Assembly: GCF_901709675.1 (NCBI RefSeq)
Contig: NC_051108.1
Coordinates: forward strand, 7,300,631 to 7,364,630
Reading direction: 5' to 3'
Source of the DNA: Syngnathus acus
Taxonomy: Eukaryota > Chordata > Actinopteri > Syngnathiformes > Syngnathidae
DNA: 64,000 nt
Below the pieces are notes generated by a model that searched no databases, was not told where the DNA came from, and saw only the letters and a list, made by a program, of their open reading frames with translations. Positions 23,301 through 53,018 of this stretch are shown here, piece by piece (the first letter of the stretch is position 1; every line of letters starts with the position of its first letter). The translations under genes and the position numbers were made by a program.

Positions 23301-26300
23301 TGCTTGAGGCAACATTCCAATGATTTGATTGACATCTTTTGCATTTTAAATTCTCTGTGCTAAGATACGTTTCTCCAGTTCAACTCATCTGAACTCACAG
23401 TGCATGTATGCTATATAAAAACTTAAAAGCTAACGCCTCGCGGTTTTACCAACACGGGCGGGGCACGGCGGTTCCATCTGTATATTTAAGGCCGCTATTT
23501 TCAAAACCACTACTTATTTCTTAGCGGCAAACTCGGCCAAAATAGAGACGGAACGACAAAGAGGTATGCGCGCTGTGAGTGACCACCGCGTAACACGCTT
23601 CGAGCGTCCGCACCCTGCACTGTGAGAACACAATTAAGGCAGTAATGAATGCCTTCAGATGTTTGATCCACAAAAAACAAACGGAAAGAACGGAAATGGC
23701 GACATGTTGTCGCTCCTGTGCGGCGATAAACGGGAGGAATGTTGAAAAGGCAAACAGAAAAGTGGCGCTAACATGCGAGAAGGAGCAGCAATTATCGTGT
23801 TTCTAATTGAAAGCGAGCTGGATGCACATGAAAGGTCGGAGGAGGCCGTGGAGGCGTGCACTCAATTTACATGTAAGCAAACGCGCAATTTTCTCACAAG
23901 AAAACGAGTTATCCATGGCTCTGATCTTCTAAATTATGGGCTATCCGTTTCATGCAGACATCCAGTCATGGTACCACCCCGTGGTGGGCCGACCAGCCAC
24001 CCACCACTTTCACATCTCAGCCAGCTATGATCGGAAACCCTTGAATGCAACACTGCTTTCTAAAAAAATGTTTGGACAGATGTAGGCCAAGCGACAGGAC
24101 CAGACCATTATTTTATTTCGGGGTGGGGTGAATGTTTGTTGGGTAGTCTGTTCATTAGCTAGCGCTCATTCACAAATGTGGGAGACAGTGAAGTGGAGCT
24201 AATTGTCCTTGGTTTTGCATTTCAACTTTTAAGCATTCAATCAATCAAACAATTATGAAAAAGCATTTTCCATCAAGGCCCATCAATCCTTCCCATCTTC
24301 AATTAGTGCGCAATTTCCAGTCACAGTCCATTAAGCGCTAATGAATGCATCTGGGCTTTGTCCTTAACTCGAACCATCAATATGCATTCACTCTCTTTTG
24401 CCGTGAGGGGAAAGCAAACAGAATGGAGATCTGATTGCATCATTGTTGCTTCTGGAAGATAGCTAGCCGCTTCTCCAGAATGTTGATGCTGGATGCTAGC
24501 GCTAATCACAAGATTAGAAATGTTTGTCTACTCAACTGGGGAAAGGCATGAAGCAGCCCAAATGTCGTTTTTGAATTGTTTGCTAAAAATGCTAAATCGC
24601 TAATTTATTGACCATTAAAAGCCACAAACGAGCCAACTGGAGGTGTGGAGGAGACTAGAAGGGAGGGGACACTTGTTCTACCCAGCCCGACCGCTGAAAG
24701 GTTTTTACGAGGCGTCTGATTGTTTTGGCATTTGGACCGGATGTGACGCCAACTGGGAACCTGTCGCCTCCATGTGGGGAAAATAGAGTCTGGAGTATGA
24801 CCGTGCTGTGGCAGCCTTCTATCCTTTATGACACCTTTGCTAAAGTCTGCTAAACTAAAAGTGTCACTTACTTGGACTAATTCAGTTAGACCGCTTGTTT
24901 TTTTATTATTATTCTGTTTTAATATCCTTTAGCAGGAAGTGGGTGTATGTAGGGTTGTATGGGAAAAAAGCCACAAGATGCACATTATGTGTTAGCATTT
25001 AGCTAACGGCAGTTTTATTCCAATGAGTAACATACCCATCGGTTGTGTTGCATGTTGTTTGGGATGTCTGTTGTTGAGCCAGGAAAAACAAAGATGTGGA
25101 GTAAGAGTTGGTTCTTTATTGGCAAGATCTTGGGTTGTTTAATGGCGGCCAGTACACGAGGCACGGCAGCAGATGAAACAACAGTCTCCTTCTCGAGTTC
25201 ACAAGGTTTTATACTGTCCAGAAAAGGTGGGAAAGCATCACCTGACCATTTGGTACCTATGTGTATTGGGAGGTTACCGCCCCTATATGTGTGTGTGTGC
25301 GTGTGTGTGTGTGCGTGTGTGTGTGTGCGTGTGTGTGTGCGTGTACGTGCGTGTGCGTGCGTGTGTGTGTGTGCGTGTGTGTGCGTGTCCACTGTCTGTG
25401 CCCATGTGGCCACAAAGTTCTTGGTGCTGTATCCGTGTTCTGATTGAGCAGTTATGTTTATATAAAATAATAATAAGATTTGCCCACATATGAACATGAA
25501 AAAGTATATGAGTTTGTCTAACTTAACAAAATATGTACACGTTGCTGTTTCACCCACTTCAGTTGCTTTCAGTCTTGACTTTATAGTCATTGTAAGTGAC
25601 TGAAATCTTAAAAGAGTGCCAGCCTGCTCAAAACGGCACAAGCACGGGCCTGTCTGAATGTTGCCAGTGAACATTCAAATGACTCAGACAAGGCTTGGGA
25701 GAAAGTGCTGTGGTCAGATTAAACCGAACTTGAGCTATTTGGCATTCATTCCATTCATGTTTGGAGGATGAACAACAACAACAACATAAAAAGCAGTCAT
25801 GAGTATGAGGTTCAAATGTTCAGGTAACAAGGATTTCTAACAAAAGACACCACCAACAGCCAAGAGGTCAACAGTCAAACCCTCCATCCGCCTTCACCCT
25901 GAAGTCTGCTACCTTTCTCCCACTGCACGTTGAGTGACATCCTCAAACCGTGGCCTCCCCTCGTTGGACGGAACAAAAAATCCTCTGTTGGACCTTCCTT
26001 GCCCTCCCCGGTGAAAGCAAGCCGCTATTCTCTGATGCTTACACACACGCACATTCACATTCACCGACCCCTTCATCTTGGCACGCTGCGGCCAAAAGGA
26101 ACACGAGCCGGCACAAGGTCAATAAATCATCTAATCACTAATTAAAACTGCTGAGGCTTGTCCATCAGACGTGATGTATGTTTAGCACTCATTAAATCAT
26201 ATTTTCATTTACTGGATACTGATAACACGCTGAAGTCATGTCAGTGGAAAAGTGACACTTGGCTTCCTGTAAATTATTTTGGCACATTAAGGGAAAAAAA

Positions 26301-26530
26301 TAGTGAACAAGTGGGCTTGTACACCGCACTTATAGTTGACGGTGTAAAACTGACAGCTGCAGATATAAAAGTGATGGATGTGCACGCACCCACACCACTG
26401 TTACACAGTAAGTAAATGTTGTAGACACAAATTGTGTAAAAGTGAACGTTTTAGACAGAAAATGTAAAATGTGGTTGTGACCAAACATCAAGTAAAATTG
26501 TGTAAATGAGATATATGCACGTGCGCTAGA

Positions 26531-26567
<37 letters not shown>

Positions 26568-27100
26568 TTTTATTTATTTTCTCGTTTTAGTTTACGTTGG
26601 AGACGGAACAATGTAAAAGCTTCTAAATGTAAATTGTGCCAAAGTCAAACTTGTGCGCGCGTGACAGTGCAAAAGCGAAAGTTACCTAAAGTGCATAAGT
26701 GAGCACACGACTGTCAAATTTAAAGTGCAACCACAGAAAAGCGTAAACTCAAAACTTGTTGACGTGAAAAAGTAAAAGCGGGAGTTTTACGCACGCATTT
26801 GGACTGATCAGCCTTTACGCGCTCAAGCCAAGCGGCGGAGACCCCTAAAGGGGGCTTACCGAGGTATTGTCGAATGTCCAGCAGGACTCGGGGGGGTCCT
26901 CCGTTGAGCTGGTAGAAGAGGGACGACAGGCAGAAGACGAAGAGCGCCGCCATGCAGAATCCATACGCTCGGAGGGGCAAGCGCCAAGGAATGGAGGCGA
27001 GCGAGCACAACTTGTGGTGGTTACGGTGGTCCCTGAAGTGGGCTAACTGGGGGCTCTGGCTGTTGCTGTGAGGCGGACTGCCGCTGTAATTCTTCATCAT
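9771..27100 (-). CDS. ust: Uronyl 2-O-sulfotransferase, 8 coding exons
   Basis: Golgi type II membrane enzyme that transfers sulfate from PAPS to C2 of uronic acid (mainly iduronate) in dermatan/chondroitin sulfate. Exons in transcript order: 27100-26860, 16780-16737, 14281-14126, 12892-12813, 12741-12588, 10474-10377, 10298-10141, 10063-9771. They total 1224 nt, or 407 aa plus TAA; human UST has 406. Seen: a short basic cytoplasmic tail; one membrane anchor at residues 46-65 ([20 protein letters not shown]); the PAPS 5'-phosphosulfate loop RVGKCGSRT at 107-115; HVHFLNF at 166-172, with the likely catalytic His; the 3'-phosphate motif [14 protein letters not shown] at 186-199; Cys-rich CILENYPEC and YFCGQHPKC; the conserved C-terminal KMRYEYEF-type block (here [11 protein letters not shown]); and an acidic tail. 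The start is an ATG-ATG pair (27100/27097); the apparent longer frame begins at GTG and is closed by an in-frame TGA at 27128-27130. UST rather than HS2ST1, because the anchor and C-terminus match UST. Confidence 0.95.
10475..12587 (-). other. ust intron 5, no gene
   Basis: A 2.1-kb intron. A segment at about 11660-11735 (ATAGCGGGTGGGTCTGGA ... GGGCGTTCACTGTATAC) resembles fish dispersed repeat but its ends are unclear. The rest appears to be unique AT-rich intron. Confidence 0.5.
12893..14125 (-). other. ust intron 3, no gene
   Basis: A 1.23-kb intron with no coding frame or repeat termini recognised. Confidence 0.6.
14309..14338. repeat. (AAAT)n microsatellite
   Basis: About seven AAAT units immediately upstream, on the gene strand, of the ust exon 3 acceptor region. 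Confidence 0.85.
14933..15488. mobile_element. Intact non-autonomous hAT element in ust intron 2
   Basis: A 556-bp element with 15-bp terminal inverted repeats CAGTGGTCCCCAACC / GGTTGGGGACCACTG and an exact 8-bp target duplication GTTTAGAC (14925-14932, 15489-15496). Subterminal blocks are rich in GGTCCGCGG/GGACCGGT. The A/T-rich interior has tandem TATTTAT-like units and no transposase. The fragment ending at 1801 belongs to the same family. Confidence 0.93.
15489..16736 (-). other. Rest of ust intron 2
   Basis: With 14282-14932 this makes up a 2.45-kb intron. A 178-codon minus-strand frame at 15606-16142 lacks coding character. Nothing else is recognised. Confidence 0.55.
24190..24520. promoter_or_regulatory. 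Candidate intronic conserved element
   Basis: A low-repeat stretch with clustered homeodomain-core sites (CTAATTG, ATTAAGCGCTAATGAATGC, ATTAGTGCGC) and TCAATCAATCAA-type sites. Composition alone suggests an enhancer; conservation is not tested. Confidence 0.2.
25287..25389. repeat. (TG)n(CG) compound microsatellite
   Basis: About 100 bp of alternating purine-pyrimidine (GTGTGC units) in ust intron 1. It creates spurious long reading frames on both strands and is a potential Z-DNA tract. Confidence 0.95.
26530..26565. repeat. (TTA)n microsatellite
   Basis: About 12 TTA units, 300 bp from ust exon 1 inside intron 1. Confidence 0.95.
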
Positions 27101-27627
27101 CTGTTCCTCACGAGGCACCGTGCAAAGTCACCCATTGGAGAAGCATCGGAAAGTCGTACTTTGAGGAAGGAGAGGGGGGAAAAAAAATTAAAAAAGAAAA
27201 AAAAAAAAAATCCCCCCCACCCGTCACCGGTTCCTCTCCTGCGCTCCAGTCCGTTCGAGGTGGCTTCTCGTTCGGCTTGCCTCACTGTGCACGCTCCGGC
27301 TCGCTCTGTGCAGGCTGCTTCAAGGGTCCATCCTTCTTCCCACTCTTCTCTTAGGCTGGCTCCCCCTCTTTTTTTCCCCTTTTTTGAAGGGTGTCAGATT
27401 ACAGGACGTGGAAAGAGAGAGAGGAGGAGGGAGTACCGAACAGTCAAAAAGTTCTAATTTCCATCATTCGCACTATAAAAAGGAAACAGCGCCCTAAGGT
27501 GGCTCATCACGACAACAACTAGAGTTCTACATATTCCGCAGTTTTCTCAACAATTTACTCAATTTTTTAGCATGTTTTAAAATTACTTTTATCTATTTTA
27601 CAACTTCTTCAAGAAATAAATAAATAC
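27101..27627 (-). promoter_or_regulatory. ust: ust 5' UTR and proximal promoter region
   Basis: An in-frame TGA at 27128-27130 closes the frame upstream of the ATG pair. The region has a purine/pyrimidine-asymmetric tract (27167-27215), GC-rich blocks at 27225-27330 and no TATA box on the gene strand. The TATAAAAAGG at 27474 is on the plus strand and so points away from ust. A hAT element starts at 27628, limiting the single-copy proximal promoter to about 0.5 kb. Confidence 0.4.
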
Positions 27628-28367
27628 TAGGGGTGTAACGATTCATCGATACACATCGATTAATCGATATAATGCTCTACGATTTGTTGGCATCGATGCT
27701 AAACGTAAACATCGATCTATATCGCCCGTTTTTGACCTCGGACATTAGACGCGACTTTATTTTGAAATCCAGTTCATTGTTGCTTGCTTCCTCTTTCCGG
27801 GAGCAGTGCGCGGCGTGTTGTGTTGTGAGCAGAGCAGGCACGTGAAAGGGGAGCCGACAACTACGCGGCTCCTGGGCTGGTGCTATGGCTAGTGTCCAAG
27901 AAGACGAGGAAATTCGCTCCCCTTTGGGCTTCAAGTCATTCGTTTGGAAGCACTTTTTTTTGCATTTGGATTAGAACATATGGTCAAGGTGTAATGTTTA
28001 CTACATTCATTATAAGGAACTTATTTTTGTTTTGTAATTAAATAGTTCAGTAATGCACTTTAAAGTTAATGGTATTACAAAAAAAGAAAGAATATTCATT
28101 TTTCTTTACTTATATGAGAAAAAATATAGGAATTTCATAAAGTTCAGTGTTAAAATAAGCACTTTGTATACTACAATACTCTTGTAATTTCCTAAATAAA
28201 GAGTTTGCAGTACCTTGTTGATTTTGCGTATGAATTGTTATAAATCAGGATATTGTTCTATGTCGATCGTAGAGCACTATATCGTGATGTATCGTGAATG
28301 AATCACAGCAGGCTTTAAGATATCGGCAAATATCGTATCGTGTCAAAACCCGCGATTTACACCCCTA
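27628..28367. mobile_element. Non-autonomous hAT element between sash1 and ust
   Basis: A 740-bp element with terminal inverted repeats TAGGGGTGTAA / TTACACCCCTA and an exact 8-bp target duplication ATAAATAC (27620-27627, 28368-28375). The interior contains ATCGAT-rich subterminal repeats, including inverted copies of ATGCTCTACGAT / ATCGTAGAGCA. No transposase frame. It lies 528 bp upstream of the ust start codon. Confidence 0.92.
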
Positions 28368-28375
28368 ATAAATAC

Positions 28376-30441
28376 ACATCAAATTATTTGTGAATTTCCA
28401 TTATAAGTATGGAAAAAGTAAAGCCACTTACCTTAAGTACGTGTGCTCCATTTGCTTAGACAGCCAACTCATTCGCAGGTTGCAGGTTTGAAATTGTTCC
28501 TAACAAAATGTCTTTTTACAAGCTGGATACACACGAGTCAAATCGTGACTTTTACAATAGTCATATACTTCCTTTTTTGTTTTTAATTGTATAATACATT
28601 CTTCATTCGGAATTACGCAGTGTATATAATTGTAGCACAATTTTTTTTTTTTTTTTAAATGACAACCAAGGCGAGCGCTGGAGAAAAAAAATCCTTTTCA
28701 AACCATATCAGAAGGGCTGAAATGGCAAGAACATTTTATGACCATTATCGTTGTGAAAGACAAATAGCTATGGGCATGTTTTTTTTATTTCAATCCACAA
28801 GCAAATCTGTATGAACAATCGTTAAGTAGATGAAGAGCAGATAAAACAATCATTTGTACACGTACATATGTTACAATACAAATTGTACGCAGCTCCTCAC
28901 TTGCATTACGCACGAGGGTATCCGCTATCCGTAAAATACAGCTAATTACAGTCCACATCATATGGAAGGGAAAAGAGAAATTGGGCGAAATAACCTGTTT
29001 AAATATTAATTACATATATAGAATGTGCAATGCTTGCGTAGCATTTCATATATGTAATCAAGATGGCGCAAAAGAAGTGATTAGGGAAAAGTTTTACTCT
29101 TTTGTTATTCAGTTAATACGCTTGGCGTTCATTAAAGATCCACCAAATTATTTTTGCAAAACCAAAGCCAATGTATCAGCTAGATGACGTCACCCTCTAA
29201 AGTGCATTTACAGTGTCAGTATTTTTAATATTAAACACTTGTTTCGCCTCGCTCAGGCACCACATTTGAAAAGGGGGGCGGGGGTGATCCTCTTCATGAG
29301 GAATAAGATTAATTAAAAAAAAAAAGTGATTTCACACCATGGGTGCCCTCAGTTCATCCCTGAATTTTTGTAGATTTCCACCTGAAGTCGTTTTTTGTTT
29401 TGTTTTTGTTACTCTGTAAATTATGTTGGCAACATATTTGACATATAGAGGAAACTCCAAAGTTCAAGACAATTCATTTCCCCTTATTTGGAGGGATTTT
29501 TAAAAAAATGAAATATAAATAAAAGTATTAATGCCTAAATATTAAAAACAACGAAATTCATGTTTTAATTAAAAAATTAAATTATTTTTGAAAAATTATG
29601 GGAAACTGCTTGACCAAAACATTGTAATTTTACAGATATTTTTTCTGATATTCCAAATTACACAACCTGAGGGTGGGTCAATTTTAGAGGTTCCACTATA
29701 CATAAAATTGTGCTTCAGTTCCCAACATCAGCTCTGTCTCTTTGGATATGGTTACTAAGATCTTAAAATGAGGTTTTAATCAGTAAAAATAAAATTAGTT
29801 TTTTGTAATTGAAATAAAGGGAAAAAAAGGCCTTGCCCTGCATTCACTGTTATCATCAAAACTATCCAACTCATGAGGCTGAGGCAAAACATATCATAAA
29901 AAATGTGCTTGGATACGTCCGGAATGTTGATTGGTAATTAATAACCAGAAGACACATGAACAAAAATGAGGCTATAATACAGAAATACAGTATGATCAAA
30001 CCTGTCACTTCTTGGTCTGTGGTAAGCATTAAGTCCATGGAATCACTCTGGCGGAGTAAAAAACACGACTCAAAAAAGCCTTCCAAACATTGGCCTTAGG
30101 GATGAAATTTTAGGATGAGCCCAAAATGCACGGGAACCTTTCCAGATGAAATTAATTGGAACTGTTCAGTGTATGCAATATCTCAAAGTTGATGAGTAGT
30201 GTACCCTGGAGAGAGAAAATAAAAACACTTCACAAGCCAAGCACTTGTGACCATTCAACAAAATGGTGGTGTGCTATCGTCTGCAAAGGCATCATGTTTT
30301 TTAAAGGCATCCTTTTAGCATCCAGGATTGACTGCAAGTTGCCGTAAACATTTGAAAAAAAAGAACGCTGGGGAAAAAAAGCATCTTGGCAAATTGGAAG
30401 TACGCAAGTGCACAGCGCCAATACTGACTGGCGCGGCGGGA
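28376..30441 (-). other. sash1 3' UTR and downstream flank
   Basis: No coding sequence. AT-rich, with several possible polyadenylation hexamers on the minus strand (ATTAAA near 29775, AATAAA near 28790). The 3' end of sash1 probably lies in here, leaving at most a few kb to the ust promoter. Confidence 0.45.
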
Positions 30442-48195
<17,754 letters not shown>

Positions 48196-48790
48196 GGGCG
48201 CGGGTGTGCGGGGGGCAAGATAACGAACAACAAATGGGCAAAAGTAGTGGGGGTCGGCCCGGGGGGACGCAAAACGCGGGTATTCACAACAACACCGGTG
48301 GAACGCTCCGAGGTGACATTGTACGATCCAACGAGCGGTGCGTAAAAGTCCAACTCTACATGGTCACAAAATTGACCTACGAAAAAAAAATGCAGGTAAA
48401 CATTTGTTGCTCTATGTTCTCAGCGTGAGGTCATGGTGCTCTTTCAAAACCCGAAATGTTCAGATTTAGAAGAAAAAACAAAGTCCAACGTTTGCGTTCG
48501 GAGCTGAAATTTGCAGCGCGACGTCGACTGGCGTCAAAACAGGCAAAGAACTGCAGAAAGTATCAGCAGAGCAGAGCACACATGCTTGGAAAATTTGGAA
48601 AACAGCGTGAGAGAGAGGGGGGGAGAGAGAAGTGGGTGAGGGGGAGTAATCCTCCCAAACATTGCACCTCCCTCTGCGGCTCTTCCCATTATTAGCCTTC
48701 AGTCCCTCCCCCGTCGGACCTTTGCGCGCACGCGCAACCACACGCACCGGGACAGCTCTTTAGGTACACCCCCCTGCATTATTCAATGAG
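48196..48790 (-). promoter_or_regulatory. sash1: sash1 5' UTR and probable promoter
   Basis: GC-rich with G-runs (GGCGCGGGTGTGCGGGGGGC just upstream of the ATG) and CpG-dense blocks at 48255-48300 and 48720-48750. No TATA box on the gene strand. Upstream alternative first exons, known for mammalian SASH1, cannot be excluded. Confidence 0.4.
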
Positions 48791-51700
48791 AGGTTTTGTA
48801 TTATTTAAAAATACAACAAAATTCAATAGTGCAGTCTTCTGTGCCCATGATGCAATGCACACCATCGTAAACTAGCGAGCGACCATTTCTCTGCCCGGTG
48901 ACAACAGCTGCCGAGTCATGCGACAGAGGCCATCAGAGGCACCCAGTCAAATTTACAATCCCAATTTATCACCCCGTGAATTTTAGTCGTCCTGCTTGCA
49001 CGTGACAGGATTGTTCAACGACGCATATAAAAGTATCATAACAAAAAGAGCAGACAAGATCTTACCCGCACATTCTTTCCAGTAGCCATGCAAAAATCAT
49101 CAAATCCTGCGGTGACAAACACGCACTCTGCATTCCGCCAAGGAGGTCAAGCTTTTTCGCAACTGTTTGCTACCTCCGCCTCATTTATTTATTTTGTTTA
49201 ATTAAAGGTCGTGATATATTTATTTTCTTATGAAAATAAGGGGCAACCTCGCCATCATGAATTAACATACAGTTCAAAAGCTGGAAAGCCCACTTCGAAT
49301 TTCGTCTCGTCTGACAACGTGACGCCTCGATGTGTGCGCACGCGCACGCGCACGCATACAGAGTGTGGTCTTGTTTGCAGAGTCAACAGGCGTCCTCCCC
49401 TCCTCATTACCCGTCTGACCCCTCTGCAGGTAGGGTGACAGAGTCTTGTATTTGGGCAGGGGGGGGTGATGACTTTACGTCCTTCCGTGTTTTTAAACAA
49501 GAGGGTGGGGGTAACCCACAGGTCCCGTCACGCAAGTAGAAGGGTAGATGTAATGATGTCATGGAAACACACGCTCGCGAGCGACCCGTGCCACATCGAG
49601 CTTGTAGAGGCAACAAAACCTGTGTTGTGTGACACAGTTAAAGTCCCTCAAGAGTCATTTCAAGTCAGAATCAAATCAAAACAAATACAAAGCATAACTT
49701 TTGCTAAGCCTCGCGTGGCCAAGTGTTTGCCAATTGTGAGTGTGAGAGGGCCCAGATACCAAAGCGCTTCAGTCACCTGAGAGGGGACAGATGTTGTTTT
49801 GGGTGTAAAGCAAGACCGCAGGGAGGGAAATTGCGCACATTAGCACGCTCTGCTGGTGACAAGCATGCTTGCAGGCCGGAGAGCAGAATAAAGAAAAAGT
49901 CTCAATAACGTGCAGTTTCACCCCAGGTTCATTCAATTGTACTATTTAAATATGAGAGTTGAGTTGCCTAGCAACAGTACTCCCCTAATCATGGCGAGAA
50001 AACAACAACAACAACAAACGTTCATTTGGCAGATTTGGCTGGGTCGTCTGTGGGCCAGATTGCATTTCTCAAGCATCCACATCATGTCTGCCGCACATCC
50101 CGCATCCGGTGCGGAGACAGGAAGAGCACTCGCTCGCTCTATTCGCGCAGATGATAAATTACATCTAAAAATATTGTGATTCCACTCTGATAACTAGTTT
50201 GGTTGGAGCGCACATCTTCACTCTGCCTTGGCTCGGGGTCATATGTGCACAAATGCAGGCGGCGTTGGGTTATAAATGAGACGTTATGCAAAGCAAGGGC
50301 CGAGGCCGGTAGTTAGTGGCGTAGCTCACACACAAGTGGCAACACACACGTGATATGTCACACACATATGCTGCAATAAACAAATAACTTACGAAGACCC
50401 TTAATCGAATTTGCATCGGTTAATCAGTCGGGCTTTGAAATACAACGCGCAAGTGACTAAGCTAATTTTGCCTAAAGTAAAGAGATATCGGCTGATTAAA
50501 TTTAACAAGCTGATTAATTAGTGTGACCCGACAATTAACCTAACCACCTTAAGTGTAGCTTAATGCTAATGCATAATGGCAAACGCCATATACCGGCTAA
50601 CGATTAGCATCACAAAATTAACCAAAAATTGTGTCGAGGAAGTTCTCCTATTTGAAGTTGTCTTTGTATTGACAGAAAACTATTTATGATTGTCAACTAT
50701 GGGTCGAGAAGCACGAGTTTACAAGCTCAACCTCCGTTAATATGTCAGTCCAAATAATAAACGGCAGCCTTCATCACCCGCAACGACAAACCGTGCAGCG
50801 CAAACACAATCGATCAGTCTGTCTGTCAGCTTACATGAGCGTCAACCGCACGCAACATACAAAGAAAGTTGCAAGCTCAGCCCGATGCAGCCCTCCGCTT
50901 TCATAGGAATGCGCACCCCCGCGCTCCTGATTGCAGGCCAGAATGGCCCTGCGTACACCGACAAAATATGAACCCACCGGCATGGCGTTGAGCCGCAAAG
51001 AAACAAAAACAAATGTACAATTTTCCTAATTCTGTGTACAAGTTCCCATGGCAACATCTGAAATTGAATCAAGCTCTAATTTAAATATAAAATCCATTAT
51101 AGACAGATGAGAAACTAATCAACAAAAAAAGCTAATAAGGCCGTGAGATTAAAAGCAGGTCGATTTTAGGATGCAGATGGCTGGAAAATATCAAGCATGT
51201 TTGCTCGAGATGATCTTGAAAAAAAACAACCCATAACATATGGACGGACCATCATCAGTCATCATTAAACACCCACCTCCGAGTGAGATGTTAATGCAGG
51301 GCCGAGGCGGCAAAGAAAAAAAGAAAAAATTACGCTGCTATGATTCATTCCGTGCTGTCGGGCTCTCCATCTTTTAACATCTCAGTAGAGTCCATAACTT
51401 ATTCTGACACATGGACAGGTTTGTGCCCACGAGTGCGCCTGCACGTTTTTTATCCGTGTTCAGTCATGTGGATTATTTCATTCATTGGTGACTGGCAACG
51501 CAGCTGACTCTCGATTTATGGATCAATGGCCGCTTGAATCAGAGACAGGGAGGAGAATTACTGTATTGTTGCCTCGATGAGGTAAGAAAAAAAAATGGCT
51601 GAAATTCTACCGCTGGCCAATGACGCAACGGGACAACTTTTTCAGTCGAGCCTTTGAGGTAACGCTTAGTCGTTGCAATGATCCACTCTCAGTGTTGGTT

Positions 51701-52950
51701 CGCAAATCATAAAGAAGGATAAAAGTCGCTCGGCACAAAGCTCACACTTGTTCCGCTCTCGAGAGTAACAATGACGCGGTGTGGCGTCGACGCACGCGTG
51801 CAATGAAAACCGAAACGGGACGCGGTCGAGACGACTTGGGGTGACGTGGAAAACAACGCGAGCCTCTGTCCGGCCGTCTTCGTGTACATGAAGGCCGAGC
51901 TTTGTGCCTTCGGGTACCGATAAATGTTTTTCAATGACGCTCCGAAGACAAGAAAACGGTTTGAGTGAGTATGTTAATGAATTGACATTGGTGATGGACT
52001 ATGAAGTTGTCCGCGTTGCAAGCATTTGGCAGCTAATTGAGAAGGTAGCAATGATCTCATTTGTTGGCAATTTTTATTTGCTGAGCCGAGCATTCGCGGC
52101 AAATCAAAATGAACGCAAACGCGCCGAGCTGAATCCCAAAAAACGAGGCCGAATGCCGCAGTCTCGTTTTTTGTCTCCCCCGTGTTTTGCATCATATTGA
52201 AAGGGCTGGATTTAAACCATTATTGGTGGGAGGGGGAGGCAAGCTGGGTCTTTGTGCGGATACAAAACACCCTTTTGATTATTGCTGGCGTGGCCGCTTC
52301 CCCGGATAGCGGCTGTTGGCTAGTGCCGACGAATTCTCGCCGCTCTCAGTCCGAACAGCCATGCATTGATTTTTTCCTTAGAATATTCTTGAGTTTCCTT
52401 TCTCAGCATGGAGACAAGTTGAAGCTCAACACATGCTTTGTAACAACATGGCGGCGCTTGACTATAAATCTGAAGCGACGTGAGCTTGTTAGCGGTGTGA
52501 GACGTGAGCAGCTGCACTGACAGCAGGGGAGCGCCGAATTACACGTCCACATATGGCACCGCTGCACCGACACAACCATTTCATCACCGGCAAGTGTCAA
52601 CAAGCAAGACTTGCCAAATTTTAGTTCAAGTCCGTCAATCGATGACTTAAGTCTGACCAAAACTGTGCCTTGGGGGTAAGCAATGATTTGCCTGTGTGAA
52701 TGCACAGCTTGTGTGTGTGTTTCCTCTCTCACACTGTGCTTTCAAAAAGACATTGTTGTTGCACAAAAAGTACACCGAAGGATCTGCAGCCCCCTTTCCT
52801 AACTTTTGAATACCCCCCGCCCCCTCTATCCCATCCGCTCCCATGTTACCAGTTAGCAGGTGGGCCAATCCAGATGTGGTTGGAGGGGGAACAGGAAGAG
52901 GAGTCGGGACAATGATGTGAAGCAAACAATGCACTCCCTCTGGACAAAAA

Positions 52951-52951
<1 letters not shown>

Positions 52952-52992
<41 letters not shown>

Positions 52993-53018
52993 TGTGTGTC
53001 TGTTGTGTGTGTGCGTGT
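52952..53018. repeat. (GT)n microsatellite
   Basis: About 67 bp of GT units with a few interruptions. Confidence 0.93.

Larger units (their letters stand above)
16781..26859 (-). other. ust intron 1 (10.1 kb)
   Basis: The largest intron in the window, as expected for the first intron of UST. It contains microsatellites at 25287-25389 and 26530-26565 and no transposon with recognisable ends. AT-rich, homeodomain-site-dense stretches at about 17440-17700 and 24190-24520 look like possible intronic regulatory elements. No coding exon found. Confidence 0.5.

Noticed and set aside
25015-25674. 219-codon minus frame and plus-strand frames over the same place
   Set aside because: Kept open by the TG/CG microsatellite; the translation is a His-Thr/Val-Cys repeat.
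27101-27118. Longer ust N-terminus (six extra residues)
   Set aside because: That frame begins at GTG, not ATG, and an in-frame stop lies just upstream.
27470-27485. TATA box for ust
   Set aside because: TATAAAAAGG is on the plus strand, facing away from ust.
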